From: Rhea pennata
Lineage: Eukaryota > Chordata > Aves > Rheiformes > Rheidae
Length of the DNA: 64,000 bases
Assembly: GCF_028389875.1 (NCBI RefSeq)
Contig: NC_084665.1
Location: 17,640,001 to 17,704,000 of the forward strand
Reading direction: 5' to 3'
The translations under genes and the position numbers were made by a program. Under the pieces are notes generated by a model. The model did not search any database. It was not told the DNA's origin and worked only from the letters and a program-made list of their open reading frames with translations. Shown in pieces: positions 12,634-23,953 of the stretch. How positions within the stretch are numbered: position 1 is the first letter of the stretch; each line of letters opens with the position of its first letter.

Positions 12634-15459
12634 GTGAGTAAAACAGTCATAGTTCCAGTTCCTTCTATTAAGGTAATACTTCTGTTTTAGGAAAGTAGCT
12701 CCACTTTATAAACTTCTTGAAATTAATCCCTCTACAGTATATGCCTGGAACGCAAGTTAAATTTGAAATGCTTGGGAGGTAGAAGGTTGCTTTCCAGCTA
12801 ATAGCTTTTATGGATATTCTCTGAGCAGAATTTTTTTCCTAAGGCTAAATTCACTTAGGAGAAAAACTATGAAAAGGAATCCAAGTCCTCATCTTCCATA
12901 GAATGTTATTTTTAAAATTATTGCTATCAGGACATAAACTCCAAAAGCTACATTATATGTCAAAGTCTGTCTCTTTCCCTCGGGGATGTGGTCTCTCAAA
13001 CAGTACTTTCGGGAATAGACCAGACTAATACCAGTAATCTACGCTCTAGCTGGGAGGCTGAGCCAGCTTCTTGGCTACTAAAACAAGTAATGCTGCTGAA
13101 CTTCAGGTGTGCAGGGTCCCAGCAGGACTTGCAGAAGCAATTGCCAGCTACTCTGGCACTGTAAGAAAAAGAAATACTGCATTTGTGCTTTATTTCCCCA
13201 GTCATCACTGGGAAATGGAATTCTACCCCTAGATGCCTTTTGGGGGTTTCTGCAGCAGTTTACCTAAAAATAAAATGTAGATGTAAGAATTTGGTGCATT
13301 TTACATTTGCCTCCTTTTCTCTATGAAAAAATTTGTGTGGGGGTCTAACAGTAATTTTATGGGGAATGAGCAGCAATATTGTAGTGAAGCCCTCAAACAG
13401 GAGAAAGCACACCTGATCGTTTAAGAAAAACTGGCCTAGTTCTCTACTATCCTCAGTGACAAGTGCTTGGCAGCAATGAAATATTTTGCGTGTATCTGTG
13501 ATAGCAGCAAGTTTCTTTCAAAGAGATCTTTGTGAGCAATGTGCTTGTATTAGCAAAGAGCAGGGAGAGACTAAATTGATACAAAATACCAATGCTTGTT
13601 ACTACCATGATTTCACTTTGCTCAGCTTGCTTGCATTCCTATAAGTCTCCACGCTAAGACTTTCCTTTTAGCAAATTGTGGATTCGTTGCTACAACCATC
13701 TGTTAGAAAGGTAGGCTTAATGGTAAGTAAGATGCCACATCCAAGGAACAGGAAAGCAGTAGAAAGCCAAGATGAGGTGTCATCTGCTGAGCAAGCAAAC
13801 ACCTTATATGGATTTTGTAGTACGTTGGCCTCACAAAAATTTCTACTGAGAAATGCCCAAATATCAGATAATGCACGCTGAACCACCTCTCCACAGGATG
13901 TGCTTGAAATTCAGGTCATCTGAGGAAGGACCAACTGAACAATAGAGGGCAGCAGCAGGCCACCTGTTGTGTGTTGTAGCAACCAACAGTTAGTATTTCA
14001 TGTGGATGTGGGAAGAGGGTACATGGAGAATCAATACTGCATAATCATGGTAAATTTTAAAGAAATTACTAATACCCAGCAAGCATATTGGAGTGCTGTC
14101 ATATTGATGTGGTATTAAAACTAAAGTGCACTAGAATTGTAATTTACTTACTGTAAATTCATTCATATGAAGGTGTGAGCTGTAGTAAAATATGTTTTAA
14201 ATGGTGCAGGATTTATCTTTTTAAAATAGAACTGAAATATATATTTTTGTGTGACTGAGATGACAGCTGGCCTTACAGTATGCTAACCCCAATTTGCTGA
14301 AGAGGTCACAGTGGATATCAATACATAGTTGATGCCACCTGTGAACTGGACCTTGTGTGAGCTAGCTGCATTATCAGTCCACCGTTGCTTCCAATTTCAG
14401 CTCTCCCAAAAGCATGTGTAAAAGTGACAACAAAACTTTTGTAGAGATAAAGGGTCATATATAAAATGCATCATTTTCTATTAAGGAAGAATATTAAAGG
14501 AAAAATATATACAAATGATTTTGGAAACATTAACTTAATAGCACAAATAGATTTTCCTCAGTGAAATCAGTCCCATAAGTTATATCTACTAATGAAGGAA
14601 AGTAGCTGGAATGTAGGTGCAGTCGGGCCCAGCCTCGAAGTTGTCTGGCTCCCACTATGGGGAACGAAGAAACCAGGGTGGACACATAGTTTCCCTATGC
14701 AAAGCAGGGGACAGCTAATTTTCTATAGCACAATTCAAGTCTGTCAGTATGCTGTGCAGAGCTCTGCTTTGTAAGAGCTGATAGTTCATTGAACATTGGA
14801 CTATGGGTGACTCACCCCCTACCTCTCTGCAAAGCCATCTCTTGGGCTGTAGGAAGAAAAATCTATTCACAGAGGATTTGCAGTCCAGCACCACCTACTT
14901 GCCTTTAGAATAGCTTTCCATCTTATATTTCTCTGGCCTTTGCAATCTTGCATTTCTGTCTTCAATTTGGCACTGCTCCCATAAGAAGGATGGAGAGAAA
15001 AGGCACAGCCTAGCCACAGTCTGTTGAATTTGGGCAGCTTTCTGAGCTGTAGGATACAGTCTTATGCTGAAACCACAGAATCTAGGTCTTCTGCTTCACA
15101 CAGAGGGGTCCTGCATCCAGGTTGTCTTCATGCAAGGGTCTTGCATGGAATAACATCTTGTTTCAGGATCTCAGTACAAGGTAAGCACAGATAGGCACCC
15201 AGTTGCTCAGAGCAGGGAAATTCTGTACATAAGCAGAAGTTCTCTTAAAGATCTAAATGATAAGCTGCAATTTTATTATAATTTCAGAATTATGTCAGTC
15301 ATGCCTACAATATGCTGTGGTTGCCTATGTCCTTTATAAGCCATATCCTCTAATTATTAAAACAAATACAATTTTAAGAATTGAAACATGCAGTACAATA
15401 AAATAATCTTTTATTTTCCCAAGTGTTTTCCTTAATTTATGCATTTTTCTTATTTTTAG
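12634..15459 (+). other. LHCGR: LHCGR intron 6
   Basis: 2.8 kb without a supported exon or clear mobile element. Overlapping chance ORFs near 13668-13894 on both strands show no domain and no splice logic. Confidence 0.7.
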
Positions 15460-15528
15460 CAAATTATATAAAAATGGATTTGAAGATATCCACAGTCATG
15501 CCTTCAATGGGACAAAGCTGAATCAATT
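15460..15528 (+). CDS. LHCGR: LHCGR exon 7 (leucine-rich repeat)
   Basis: Encodes KLYKNGFEDIHSHAFNGT and KLNQL; human is KLYGNGFEEVQSHAFNGT. 69 bp as in human, acceptor tatttttag, donor gtgagt. NGT is a conserved glycosylation sequon. Confidence 0.95.
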
Positions 15529-16190
15529 GTGAGTATGTTTCCCCTTCTCACTTTAAGACTAAATCATAATTCAATACAGTCAAAGGCTCATCATTCAGTT
15601 TAACTGGCCATATCTTGCATTTCCTGATTCCCATTAGAAAACTGCATCTTTTGGTGTCATTGACCTTTGCCACTAAATTGATCATCCTGCAATATTTACT
15701 GTTCTTGAAACATCATCCTTCAGAATGTTGCAGATATGAGAAAATCTTTTTAGTTACTAAAATATAACAAATTCTTAAACTTAGCAGTTGTGAAAAACTT
15801 GAAAATGTAGCCCAGACCCAGGAAACTTCATTTTATATTTTGCAAATCTTAATAATTTTTAATCAATCATCTCACATGCTCTGGGAGTAGACTCATGGTT
15901 TTGGCAACACTGTTACTCCATTTTTGTATGCTATTGTTTGTACATATTGTACACATTGTTATTGGTTTAAATTAGACTAAATTGGAAATGATTAGAATTA
16001 ACTGTAGATCATGATGGTTTGAAGGCATCAGTGAAAGGAAAGGTCCAGTATGAAATATGTTTACTCTCAGGCCAGATGTTACAATGACAACTAGTGTGAT
16101 GGGAAAAATGATTAAGAGGAAATAGATGGGAAGAGACCAAAAAAAGATCATTTTAAAACATAGAAGAGTTAACAATGTTTGTCTCCACAG

Positions 16191-16265
16191 AATTCTAAAG
16201 GACAATAAAAACCTCAGGAGAATACACAATGATGCCTTGAGGGGGGCCACAGGGCCAGACGTTCT
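16191..16265 (+). CDS. LHCGR: LHCGR exon 8 (leucine-rich repeat)
   Basis: Encodes ILKDNKNLRRIHNDALRGA and TGPDVL; human ends AFRGATGPKTL. 75 bp, acceptor gtctccacag, donor gtaagt. A Leu replaces the Phe of the usual AF turn (DAL instead of GAF). Confidence 0.94.
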
Positions 16266-16502
16266 GTAAGTATCAGACGACTTTATTATCTGATTTTAAA
16301 AGTGTCCCACATGAACTGTACTGTGCTAAGTAGACTACATCATTTCAGTGAAGAAGGGGCTCTGTTTTTGAATAGATACTGGATCTCTTACCTTCTACAA
16401 ACAGTAAGACAGATCAGTGTGATACCATGAAATGTTGTGTGTTTTAATGAATATGTTTTAACTAATAACTGTTTAAATGAAGCACCTAAAGCAGCCCTTC
16501 AG

Positions 16503-16505
<3 letters not shown>

Positions 16506-16542
<37 letters not shown>
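16506..16542 (+). repeat. A37 homopolymer in LHCGR intron 8
   Basis: Thirty-seven uninterrupted A, followed by GAAG and a perfect 16-bp tandem duplication (16547-16562 and 16563-16578). No SINE or LINE body is recognisable before it and no target-site duplication is evident. Confidence 0.95.
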
Positions 16543-16544
<2 letters not shown>

Positions 16545-16546
16545 AG

Positions 16547-16578
16547 AGCCAAGTGGATGTTCAGCCAAGTGGATGTTC
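16547..16578 (+). repeat. Perfect 16-bp tandem duplication
   Basis: AGCCAAGTGGATGTTC occurs twice back to back, a few bases after the A37 tract. Confidence 0.95.
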
Positions 16579-17168
16579 TTATTGTTAAGGTGGCTAGAGT
16601 CACATTCACCTATTTTCCGTGTCTTTCCGTGGCCTAAATAAAGAGCCTTCCCTCGCTCTATGCACGGCAGCTTTCAAAAAGAGAGGTTAGGGCACAACCC
16701 TCAAAGCGATGTGTTTCAATTTCCCCAGGACAATGTGAGCTCCTTGCATAACTGGGGTTCATGTGTAAAAGAAAAGCATTTAAACTTCTGACTGAAAGTT
16801 TCATATTACCTAAGCATCATGCTCCGAGAACACCCACTAGAATAAGCTCTTGGGACAGATAGGCAGAAAGAGGCCAACGTTGTTGGTAACAGCTGGCCTT
16901 AGACATAAGACTGGGAGCCAGGAATTCATCAGTATCAAGCTGATTGATACCAATTCAGGCATGCCATGAACTTCAGTGTTCTCAGGGCTGGGCATCAGCT
17001 GAGTTCAGACAAGAAAGGAAAGAACACATGTCTATGTTGGGGATCAGGGGTTGTTGCTTTGTGGATTTAGACTTTTTTGAAGAACAGAGTCACTGTTATC
17101 CAACTTCATGCTTTGTTGCTGTTTTTATAGCTATCAAAAGAAAATAAAATGCTGTCTTTATTTTTCAG

Positions 17169-17354
17169 GGATATTTCTTCAACAGCTCTGGAATCCCTGC
17201 CTAGTTATGGACTGGAGGCTGTTCAAGTCTTAAATGCAACATCATCTTACTCTTTAAAGAGACTGCCACCACTAGATAAATTCAGTAACCTGCTGGAAGC
17301 TGTTTTAACTTATCCCAGCCACTGCTGTGCTTTTAGAAATGTAAGGACAGAAAA
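17169..17354 (+). CDS. LHCGR: LHCGR exon 9 (last LRRs and start of hinge)
   Basis: A 186-bp exon, the same length as human exon 9. It begins [19 protein letters not shown], contains the sequon NAT before [10 protein letters not shown], and ends in [17 protein letters not shown]. The CC pair in YPSHCCAF forms the conserved disulfides linking the LRR domain to the hinge C-terminus. Acceptor tatttttcag, donor gtaagt, phase 2 on both sides. Confidence 0.97.
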
Positions 17355-17707
17355 GTAAGTCCAAATAGCACCATATTGTATTACAGTACTTCAGAAACTC
17401 CAAAATGGCAGTTCTGCTTTATTCAGCTCTCAGAACTTTGATTATCCTTATTCCAGTTACAAGAAAGCTGTGGAACATAGCAAGGCATCACACAAAACAA
17501 ATCTCTGCTAAAGCCAGCAATCTTATTTCCACTTATTTCAGAACAGAAATTGATCTCATCCTGTGCCCAATATCTGCCAGCAGGAACATTATTCTAAGTT
17601 TGCTTAAGGCTTATATTTTTCTCAGTATTTCAATAAAAAAAAAAAAAGAAAAAAAGACTTCTGGTACATGGGAAATGTATTTCCATCAGAGTCAACAGCA
17701 CATTACC

Positions 17708-17709
<2 letters not shown>

Positions 17710-17748
<39 letters not shown>
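17710..17748 (+). repeat. A39 homopolymer in LHCGR intron 9
   Basis: Thirty-nine uninterrupted A after CATTACCCT; no element body is recognised upstream. Confidence 0.95.
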
Positions 17749-17751
<3 letters not shown>

Positions 17752-17920
17752 CTGTAGCCTTTAGCTATGCAGCTTATTTAACCACAGGTGATATGATGAC
17801 CTTGTAGAAAATGCAGGCTTTCAATTACTCACCAAAATAAGTACCTGACACAACCTTAGAGAAAGAAGCTACTGAGCTTTCCAGTGCTTTTAAATATCAA
17901 TAGGCAGTACTATTCTTTCC

Positions 17921-18235
17921 ATTTCACAGTTGGAAACTGTGGCACCGGGCTTTGCATCTGTTGATTTGGGACAGACAATCTAGGACAACTGTGGCTGATT
18001 TTCTAGCATTTTTGTTTCAGTAAATCAACTCTCATTTGGCTTTAGGCAGCCAAGGCCACTTCAAATAAGTTTAGTTGAGGCTGTGAGCATTCCACACTTC
18101 TAGTCTACATCTCTAATGAAGATAACAGAAAAGACATATTAAGCAGCCATTTCTGGGAAGTCCAATTCATGTGACTTGCCTACCATCATATAAGGATAGT
18201 GTTGTAGAGACAGGAACAGAATCCAGTTATTTGCA
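17921..18235 (-). mobile_element. Possible interrupted MIR-like SINE remnant
   Basis: The block near 17921 (ccatttcacagttggaaact) resembles the reverse complement of the MIR tail-side consensus ending in a GAAACTG core. The block at 18166-18235 (gtgacttgcctaccatcat) resembles the adjacent GTGACTTGCCCAAGGTCAC part. Both have the same orientation, with about 200 bp of unrelated sequence between. Recognition is by eye from consensus memory. Confidence 0.35.
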
Positions 18236-19626
18236 ACAAAATTAGATACAACATTATGCTTTCTCTGCGTACATTATTTCACTACGGCTTCTACAGGAAT
18301 AAAGCGAAGATCCTACAGTCGAGCTGTAGGAAGACACTTTTTCATATTTATCAATTGTTTTCTTAAGTAAATTGGGGGAAAAAAAAGTGGGGGAAACCCT
18401 CCAAAGCAGGAAACTATACTGTCCTCCAACTGGGGTATTAGCAGGGTTCAGACCACTTCCTGTGCATTACCCATCTGCACAACCCTGGCCACTGGAAGAA
18501 CTCAGACAAGTAACAGACTATTAATTTATAGATGACCAGCTACTATAAAGGGATGAGACAGACATTTCTGCTGTTTTCATTGCTATCTGCTGATGCCAGC
18601 ACAAGACTACGAAGACTGAGATCTCCTGACTTCAGTTACTAGGTTACAGAGGGAAGAGCCTTCCTGTGGTTACGGATTCTCATGGCCACGCAACTGCAGT
18701 CTGTTTCTGTCTCCAACTAGCTGCTTCTGTTGCCTTTTATTCTACATACGTTCATCCTGCCCAGTTTTTACCAACCTGCCCCAGATCCCATTCCTCAACA
18801 CCAATGAACTGTGCTATCAGGTCACTGAAATATGGTGATAAAGTCTTGCCTGTATCTGACCTGGCAAGCACATTCATTTAAGTCAGAATCATCAATATTA
18901 GAGAAATAAAAGTCTTAAAACTCAATATTCTTGAGACTTCTGGGGTGCAATACTGGTGTGCTCATTCATAGAGCCATGCAAGAGAGATGGAAGGTAGTGT
19001 TCAGTTCCCAAAACTTTCCTCCACTGGACTGAATGTGAAACAAAAAGCAGGCTATGGCACATTTTTTTAAAACTACAAGAAAAACAAATGCTGTTGTCAA
19101 CCCCTTATTTATAAGTATCAGATAGGAGTTTATCTTGGTATTTTAAAACCTTATTTCTCTTGCTATAAATAAAATTTTCTAAAAGTTTCCGATTCTCCTG
19201 AAAGTACACAAGAGCTTAGTGTTTTTTCAGGATCTTTCTACTGCCACAGGAAGGAGGTCAGACAAAGCAGTTTCCATCCATACTAGCAGAATACCTGGCC
19301 CATAATTTCAAAGCCTCAAAATCAGAGATTTTGGCGAATACATGGTCTTTCAATTTGTACTTCACAAATTGCTTTATTTCTAACATTTAAAGTCTACCAG
19401 CGGATCCTAAATATATTTTTGAAGTGAAGAATATCAGACCAGCTTTCCAGCACTTGTGAATAGATGTACTTCTCTAGAAGCCAGCATAGCTGCTACCATT
19501 TATTATTGCAGAGAATCTGTCCCATTTCAATATAGTATTTCAGTACAGTACAGTATTACAGTATATAATTTAGAATTTGATTGAAATCTAGACTGATACT
19601 CAACTTTCTTTTCATCCTTATTACAG

Positions 19627-19707
19627 ACAAAATTCTTTGCTTTCCATTTTTGACAACTTCTCCAAAGAGTGCGAAAGCACCATGAGGAAACCAACTAATG
19701 AAATATT
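19627..19707 (+). CDS. LHCGR: LHCGR exon 10 (27-codon hinge exon)
   Basis: Encodes QNSLLSIFDNFSKECEST followed by MRKPTNEIF; human is QNFSHSISENFSKQCEST. 81 bp, a multiple of three, with acceptor ttattacag and donor gtaagt. This exon is absent from FSHR and is skipped in New World monkey LHCGR, so its retention identifies the paralogue. In human the region influences LH versus hCG signalling. The sequon NFS and the single Cys are conserved. Confidence 0.96.
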
Positions 19708-20077
19708 GTAAGTACCTCTCTGCATTCAGAAGCTGGAAATAGCAAATATGCCCCCCCATATGCATTTTTGTAGTACAGCATGTCCTGTATTGCCAATTGA
19801 AGTCACCCTTAAAAGTTGCACAGTGATAATTTTACTATTGTTAAATCAAAATTTGTGATTTTGATGTTTCAAAAACAAAAAGTCTCATGTGTTGTACCCA
19901 GTCCAGCTTGAATTATGGAGTCTTTCAAAACAGTGATTAAATATTTGAGAACGCTAAGGGCCTACATGGACTTTTCCATGCCTGTAGATAACTGCAGTTG
20001 TGTGATTCAAAGAAGAGATGCCAATGTTAATAACTTTTCCTGATAGGAAATATAATTTGTGTCAATGGTTTTCCATG

Positions 20078-20121
<44 letters not shown>

Positions 20122-22603
20122 TTCTGGAGTTAAGAGAGATTTGATGACCTGAGACACTTGTTTTACCTGTTCTAATTATGTCCTTCCATATCATCACAAT
20201 TCTGTTTGACAGTGTCAAGTGGGACCATAGGAATTGCTAATATTAAAACTATTGTTAATCATGTTGGCCATATTGGATGACAAAAGCTCTACACCAGTAT
20301 TTTATGGAAAAGTTTACAGATTCGCGATTGTATCTCCCTCTATAGCTAAATTGGAGATCTTGGGGTTTTTCCTCAGCTCTAAGATAGGGTCAGAGCATTG
20401 CAAAGCCTAGAAAGACAAAGTCTTGGTCACAAAATTCCAACACAAATACAGCTGAAATTCAACTGATCCACTGGGATAATGATTTCCTTGGGTCACGTTA
20501 TATTTGCTGTTTGATGGTATTAGACCTTTTATAAAGCAAAAGCTGGTTTGATTCTCTCATTACCTTTTCTCCTTTGCTGTCTGCCTGCAACTCCTTTGAT
20601 TGCCTCACTTACTCAATCTCATCAGCTGTACTCCCAGTTGCAAATCTGAGGCAGTTAAGGAACAAGTCAGTTGTCAGCAAGACCAAGAATATACAGCTTC
20701 TGTCAATGACAGCTTTTTAGGAGAAGCAGGGTGAGACAAGGAGGTAAACATGGAGATGTCCATTGCATTAGGTCACGTTATAAAGGCAAGTCAAATGACA
20801 CCCAATATCACTGTGACTGGATCACACAGATCACTAGTGCCTATGCCTGAGTTATCCTATGCTCCAGATGATCCTATTAAGCAAATGGAAGAAGGGTAAT
20901 GATTCTGAAGCTGAAAGGCTGTAAGCAGAAAAGGTTGGGAACAACAGTAAAAATTAACTCAAAGTCCAGAGCTATTATTACAAAAAAAGAGCATGCACAA
21001 GACTGCATGTTTACATGACCTCTCAGAAAAATCACATTTTTTTAACTAGTAAATAAACAGAGGCAAACATATTCCCTGATCTTCCAGTTTAAGCCAAGCA
21101 AGTGAAAGCAAAACATGGGGCAGTTTTTCATGCAAGTAGAGAGCATTTAGGATAAGAACAGATTGGTATGTTCAATAGAAATACCTGAGAAGCAGCCCAG
21201 CTTCATTTGCCAGTTAAGACCTTGAACCAGGAAAATAATTTAATGCACATATTTAGTTGAAGTGGAACTTTAAGCAGGTATTTAAATTGACCCACTGCTA
21301 CCAATTCTCTGGATAGTTTCCCATTGAACACTAATGATTTTCATGATTGTGTAGTTGTGAAATCAGTACCTATTCTGGCAAGGAATCAGAAGGATACGTG
21401 CTTGCTTTTAAAATGTTTTTTTTCTTTTGTAGGCTTATCCTCACATTATTAATGACCTGGAAATTAGAAAGATCTACTTTAAATATATAAAAACATGTAT
21501 AATTAGTCATTTCTTTTTCACTGCTTTTGCTTCTGCATTTGCTATGCCAGCATCTGTCATTATTTGTTAACAGCTTATCTTATCACAGTGAAAGAACCTT
21601 TATACCTGCATTGTGTAGATATAGTCAAAGAATTACAGGATAAGTGGCTGGTGTATAGGAGGCACTGAGACCTAGAGGATAAACTCTATCAAATAATGCT
21701 ATTGCACATCCCATGCTGCCCCGTGCCTTTCATAATGCTTACAGGTTAAATATGTCATAGTCTCATGTAAGTAAGTTGCTGTGCCCTGAAGGTTTTGGAA
21801 CCTGAGAACTCTTTTGAACTCCAAAGTAGATTTTTCTCCTTTGCCCCCTCTCCAGTGTAAAGAGTGGTTAGATACTAGTCTCTGATAGTTTATATCCTTC
21901 TGGCCAGCCACAGCCTGCCTGCCCAGCAGCTGGCGAAGGACAACACATGGAAAGCATTGCAAGTGTTCTTCCCACTTCCCACCCTCGCATCTAAGCCATA
22001 TTTACTCCTTGACTTGTTCAGTGCATTGGGTCCAGTATAACCTTGATATATTCCTAGCCATCAACATATTCTATCAAGTTAACTGTGCACCATTTCTCAA
22101 TTTATAGTACTGCTAACATCAAATTTCTTAGCATTTCCAAAATCATACATAGTCTCAGGAATTTGTTCAGTAAGCGTATTTCCTAAGGAAGGTAAGGGAA
22201 CACAGTTAAAATCCTTAGTTTACTTTAGTTAGGCTTCTTTAACTCTCTGATAAAGCTATATGCAGAATATTTAATATTCCATCAATTCAAGTGTTACAAT
22301 AGTTTGGACTGCACTCTGCTAGCATCATTAGATAGGTGGCTCACTTAGAAAGCAAGCAAAATAAAGCACTTACAAATAAGTAAGTTCTAGAAAGCATTCC
22401 TCTGTGGCCTCTTCTGCTCTCCAAGTTTGCTATGCAAACAGAAGGCATCCTTACAAGGCTTCATTATGTGCAAATACTCTGTAGAAACACATTAGAAAGT
22501 AACTGGTTTAAAACAACTTTCATCTGTTGTATTTTCTAAAAAAAATATGAGCAATATGTAACAAATAGTTCACTTCTATTTGTGGGGGGTTGTTTTTTAA
22601 TAG
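19708..22603 (+). other. LHCGR: LHCGR intron 10
   Basis: 2.9 kb without a supported exon; contains the A37 tract at 20082-20118. Confidence 0.75.
20082..20118 (+). repeat. A37 homopolymer in LHCGR intron 10
   Basis: Thirty-seven uninterrupted A preceded by ccatggttt; no retroposon body recognised. Confidence 0.95.
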
Positions 22604-23852
22604 TTATAGAGATGATTCTTACAACACATCGCTGTGGTCAGCAGAAAAGAACAAGTCCCCATTTGCAACGGATGAAGAAAACTCTCCTTACAGCTATTCA
22701 GCTTTTTTCTATGAGAATGAAATGACTGGCTTAGATTTTGAGTATGACTTTTGTCAGCCTAAGATACTCACATGCACTCCGGAACCAGATGCATTTAATC
22801 CCTGTGAAGATATCCTGGGATACAGTTTTCTCAGAATCCTGATTTGGTTTATAAATATCCTGGCAATTGCTGGCAATTTCACTGTACTCCTTGTTCTGAT
22901 AACTAGCCATTACAAGCTCACTGTTCCTCGCTTCCTCATGTGCAACCTCTCTTTTGCTGATTTTTGCATGGGACTTTATTTGCTCCTCATCGCTTCTGTC
23001 GATGCTCAAACAAGTGGTCAGTATTATAACTATGCAATAGACTGGCAAACAGGCAGTGGCTGCAATACTGCTGGCTTTTTCACGGTGTTTGCAAGCGAGC
23101 TTTCAGTGTACACACTAACGGTGATCACTGTAGAAAGGTGGTATACAATCACCTATGCAATGCAGTTGGATCGAAAGCTACGACTAAGGCATGCTGTAGT
23201 GATCATGCTTGGTGGCTGGGTATTCTCCATTTTAATAGCAGTGATGCCTCTCTTAGGGGTCAGCAGTTACATGAAGGTCAGTATTTGTTTACCCATGGAT
23301 ATTGAAACAGCTCTTTCCCAAGCCTACATATTGATTATCTTAGTGTTAAATGTTGTAGCTTTTATTGTCATTTGTGCTTGTTACATTAAGATTTACATAG
23401 CTGTTCAAAATCCAGAGCTGGTAGCTGCCAATAAAGATACCAAAGTTGCCAAGAGAATGGCAATACTGATCTTCACAGATTTTACCTGCATGGCCCCCAT
23501 TTCCTTTTTTGCCATATCTGCTGCCTTTAAAGTACCTCTCATCACAGTGACAAACTCTAAGATTTTGCTGGTTTTATTTTACCCGGTCAACTCCTGTGCA
23601 AACCCATTTCTGTATGCAATTTTCACCAAAGCATTCCGAAGGGATTTCTTTCTGCTGATGAGCAAGCTTGGTTGCTGTAAAAGCCGAGCAGAGCTTTACA
23701 GAATGAACTATTTCTCTGCTTACACCTCCAACTGCAAAAATGGCAGCTCAGCTACAGGCCCCAGCAAAGCCTCACAAGCACTGCTACTTTTGTCAGCGTT
23801 AGAGAAGCCATATCCAGCGGTACGCAACAAGACATCTTACAAAGAAAATTAA
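22604..23852 (+). CDS. LHCGR: LHCGR exon 11 (hinge end, seven-transmembrane domain, cytoplasmic tail, stop)
   Basis: The exon starts after acceptor gttttttaatag; its first T completes the Phe codon begun in exon 10, so the reading frame seen from 22590 is intron until 22604. It gives 415 complete codons. Order: hinge with the acidic candidate sulfotyrosine site LDFEYDFC, the [10 protein letters not shown] segment that abuts TM1, TM1 from [20 protein letters not shown]2 with [17 protein letters not shown] in place of DRY at the end of TM3, TM6 with [18 protein letters not shown] as the NPxxY-type motif in TM7, then a GCC palmitoylation-type pair and the tail. The tail keeps [11 protein letters not shown] but its last 40 residues are Ser/Leu-rich and unlike human. 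TAA ends at 23852. Confidence 0.98.
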
Positions 23853-23943
23853 ACTGGAGCACCAATAGGTCCTGCACTTTACAATGTCAGCTGTAATTAT
23901 TCCAGTGACCAGGATTTATTTTATAGTATCTTGAACATTTTGC

Positions 23944-23953
23944 AATAAATAAA
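23944..23953 (+). terminator. LHCGR: LHCGR polyadenylation signal
   Basis: Two overlapping AATAAA hexamers (AATAAATAAA) begin 92 bp after the stop, predicting a very short 3' UTR of roughly 110-120 nt. Longer isoforms cannot be excluded. Confidence 0.7.

Larger units (their letters stand above)
17355..19626 (+). other. LHCGR: LHCGR intron 9
   Basis: 2.3 kb with an A39 tract at 17710-17748, a shorter A-rich block near 17635-17657, and two minus-oriented fragments resembling MIR-type SINE sequence (about 17921-17955 and 18166-18235). The 119-codon ORF at 17405-17764 owes its length to the A-tract (poly-lysine) and is not coding. Confidence 0.7.
9340..23852 (+). other. LHCGR: LHCGR gene, luteinizing hormone/choriogonadotropin receptor, exons 3-11 (5' part outside window)
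   Basis: Nine exons on the plus strand join in one frame with GT-AG borders and phases matching the human gene: 9340-9414, 11809-11883, 12395-12469, 12556-12633, 15460-15528, 16191-16265, 17169-17354, 19627-19707 and 22604-23852. Together they encode about 655 residues: leucine-rich repeats 2-8, the hinge, seven transmembrane helices and the cytoplasmic tail. The receptor binds LH at the surface of gonadal somatic cells and signals mainly through Gs and cAMP. LHCGR is preferred over FSHR because a 27-codon exon 10 is present, the C-terminus carries [11 protein letters not shown], and GTF2A1L and STON1 lie next door as in other amniotes. Signal peptide and N-terminal cysteine cluster (exons 1-2) are not in view. 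Confidence 0.95.

Noticed and set aside
17405-17764. 119-codon ORF with poly-lysine
   Set aside because: Length comes from A-tracts; it lies in LHCGR intron 9 and has no recognisable content.
22731-23048. 105-codon antisense ORF inside LHCGR exon 11
   Set aside because: It is a shadow of the conserved receptor coding strand; no domain and no independent signals.
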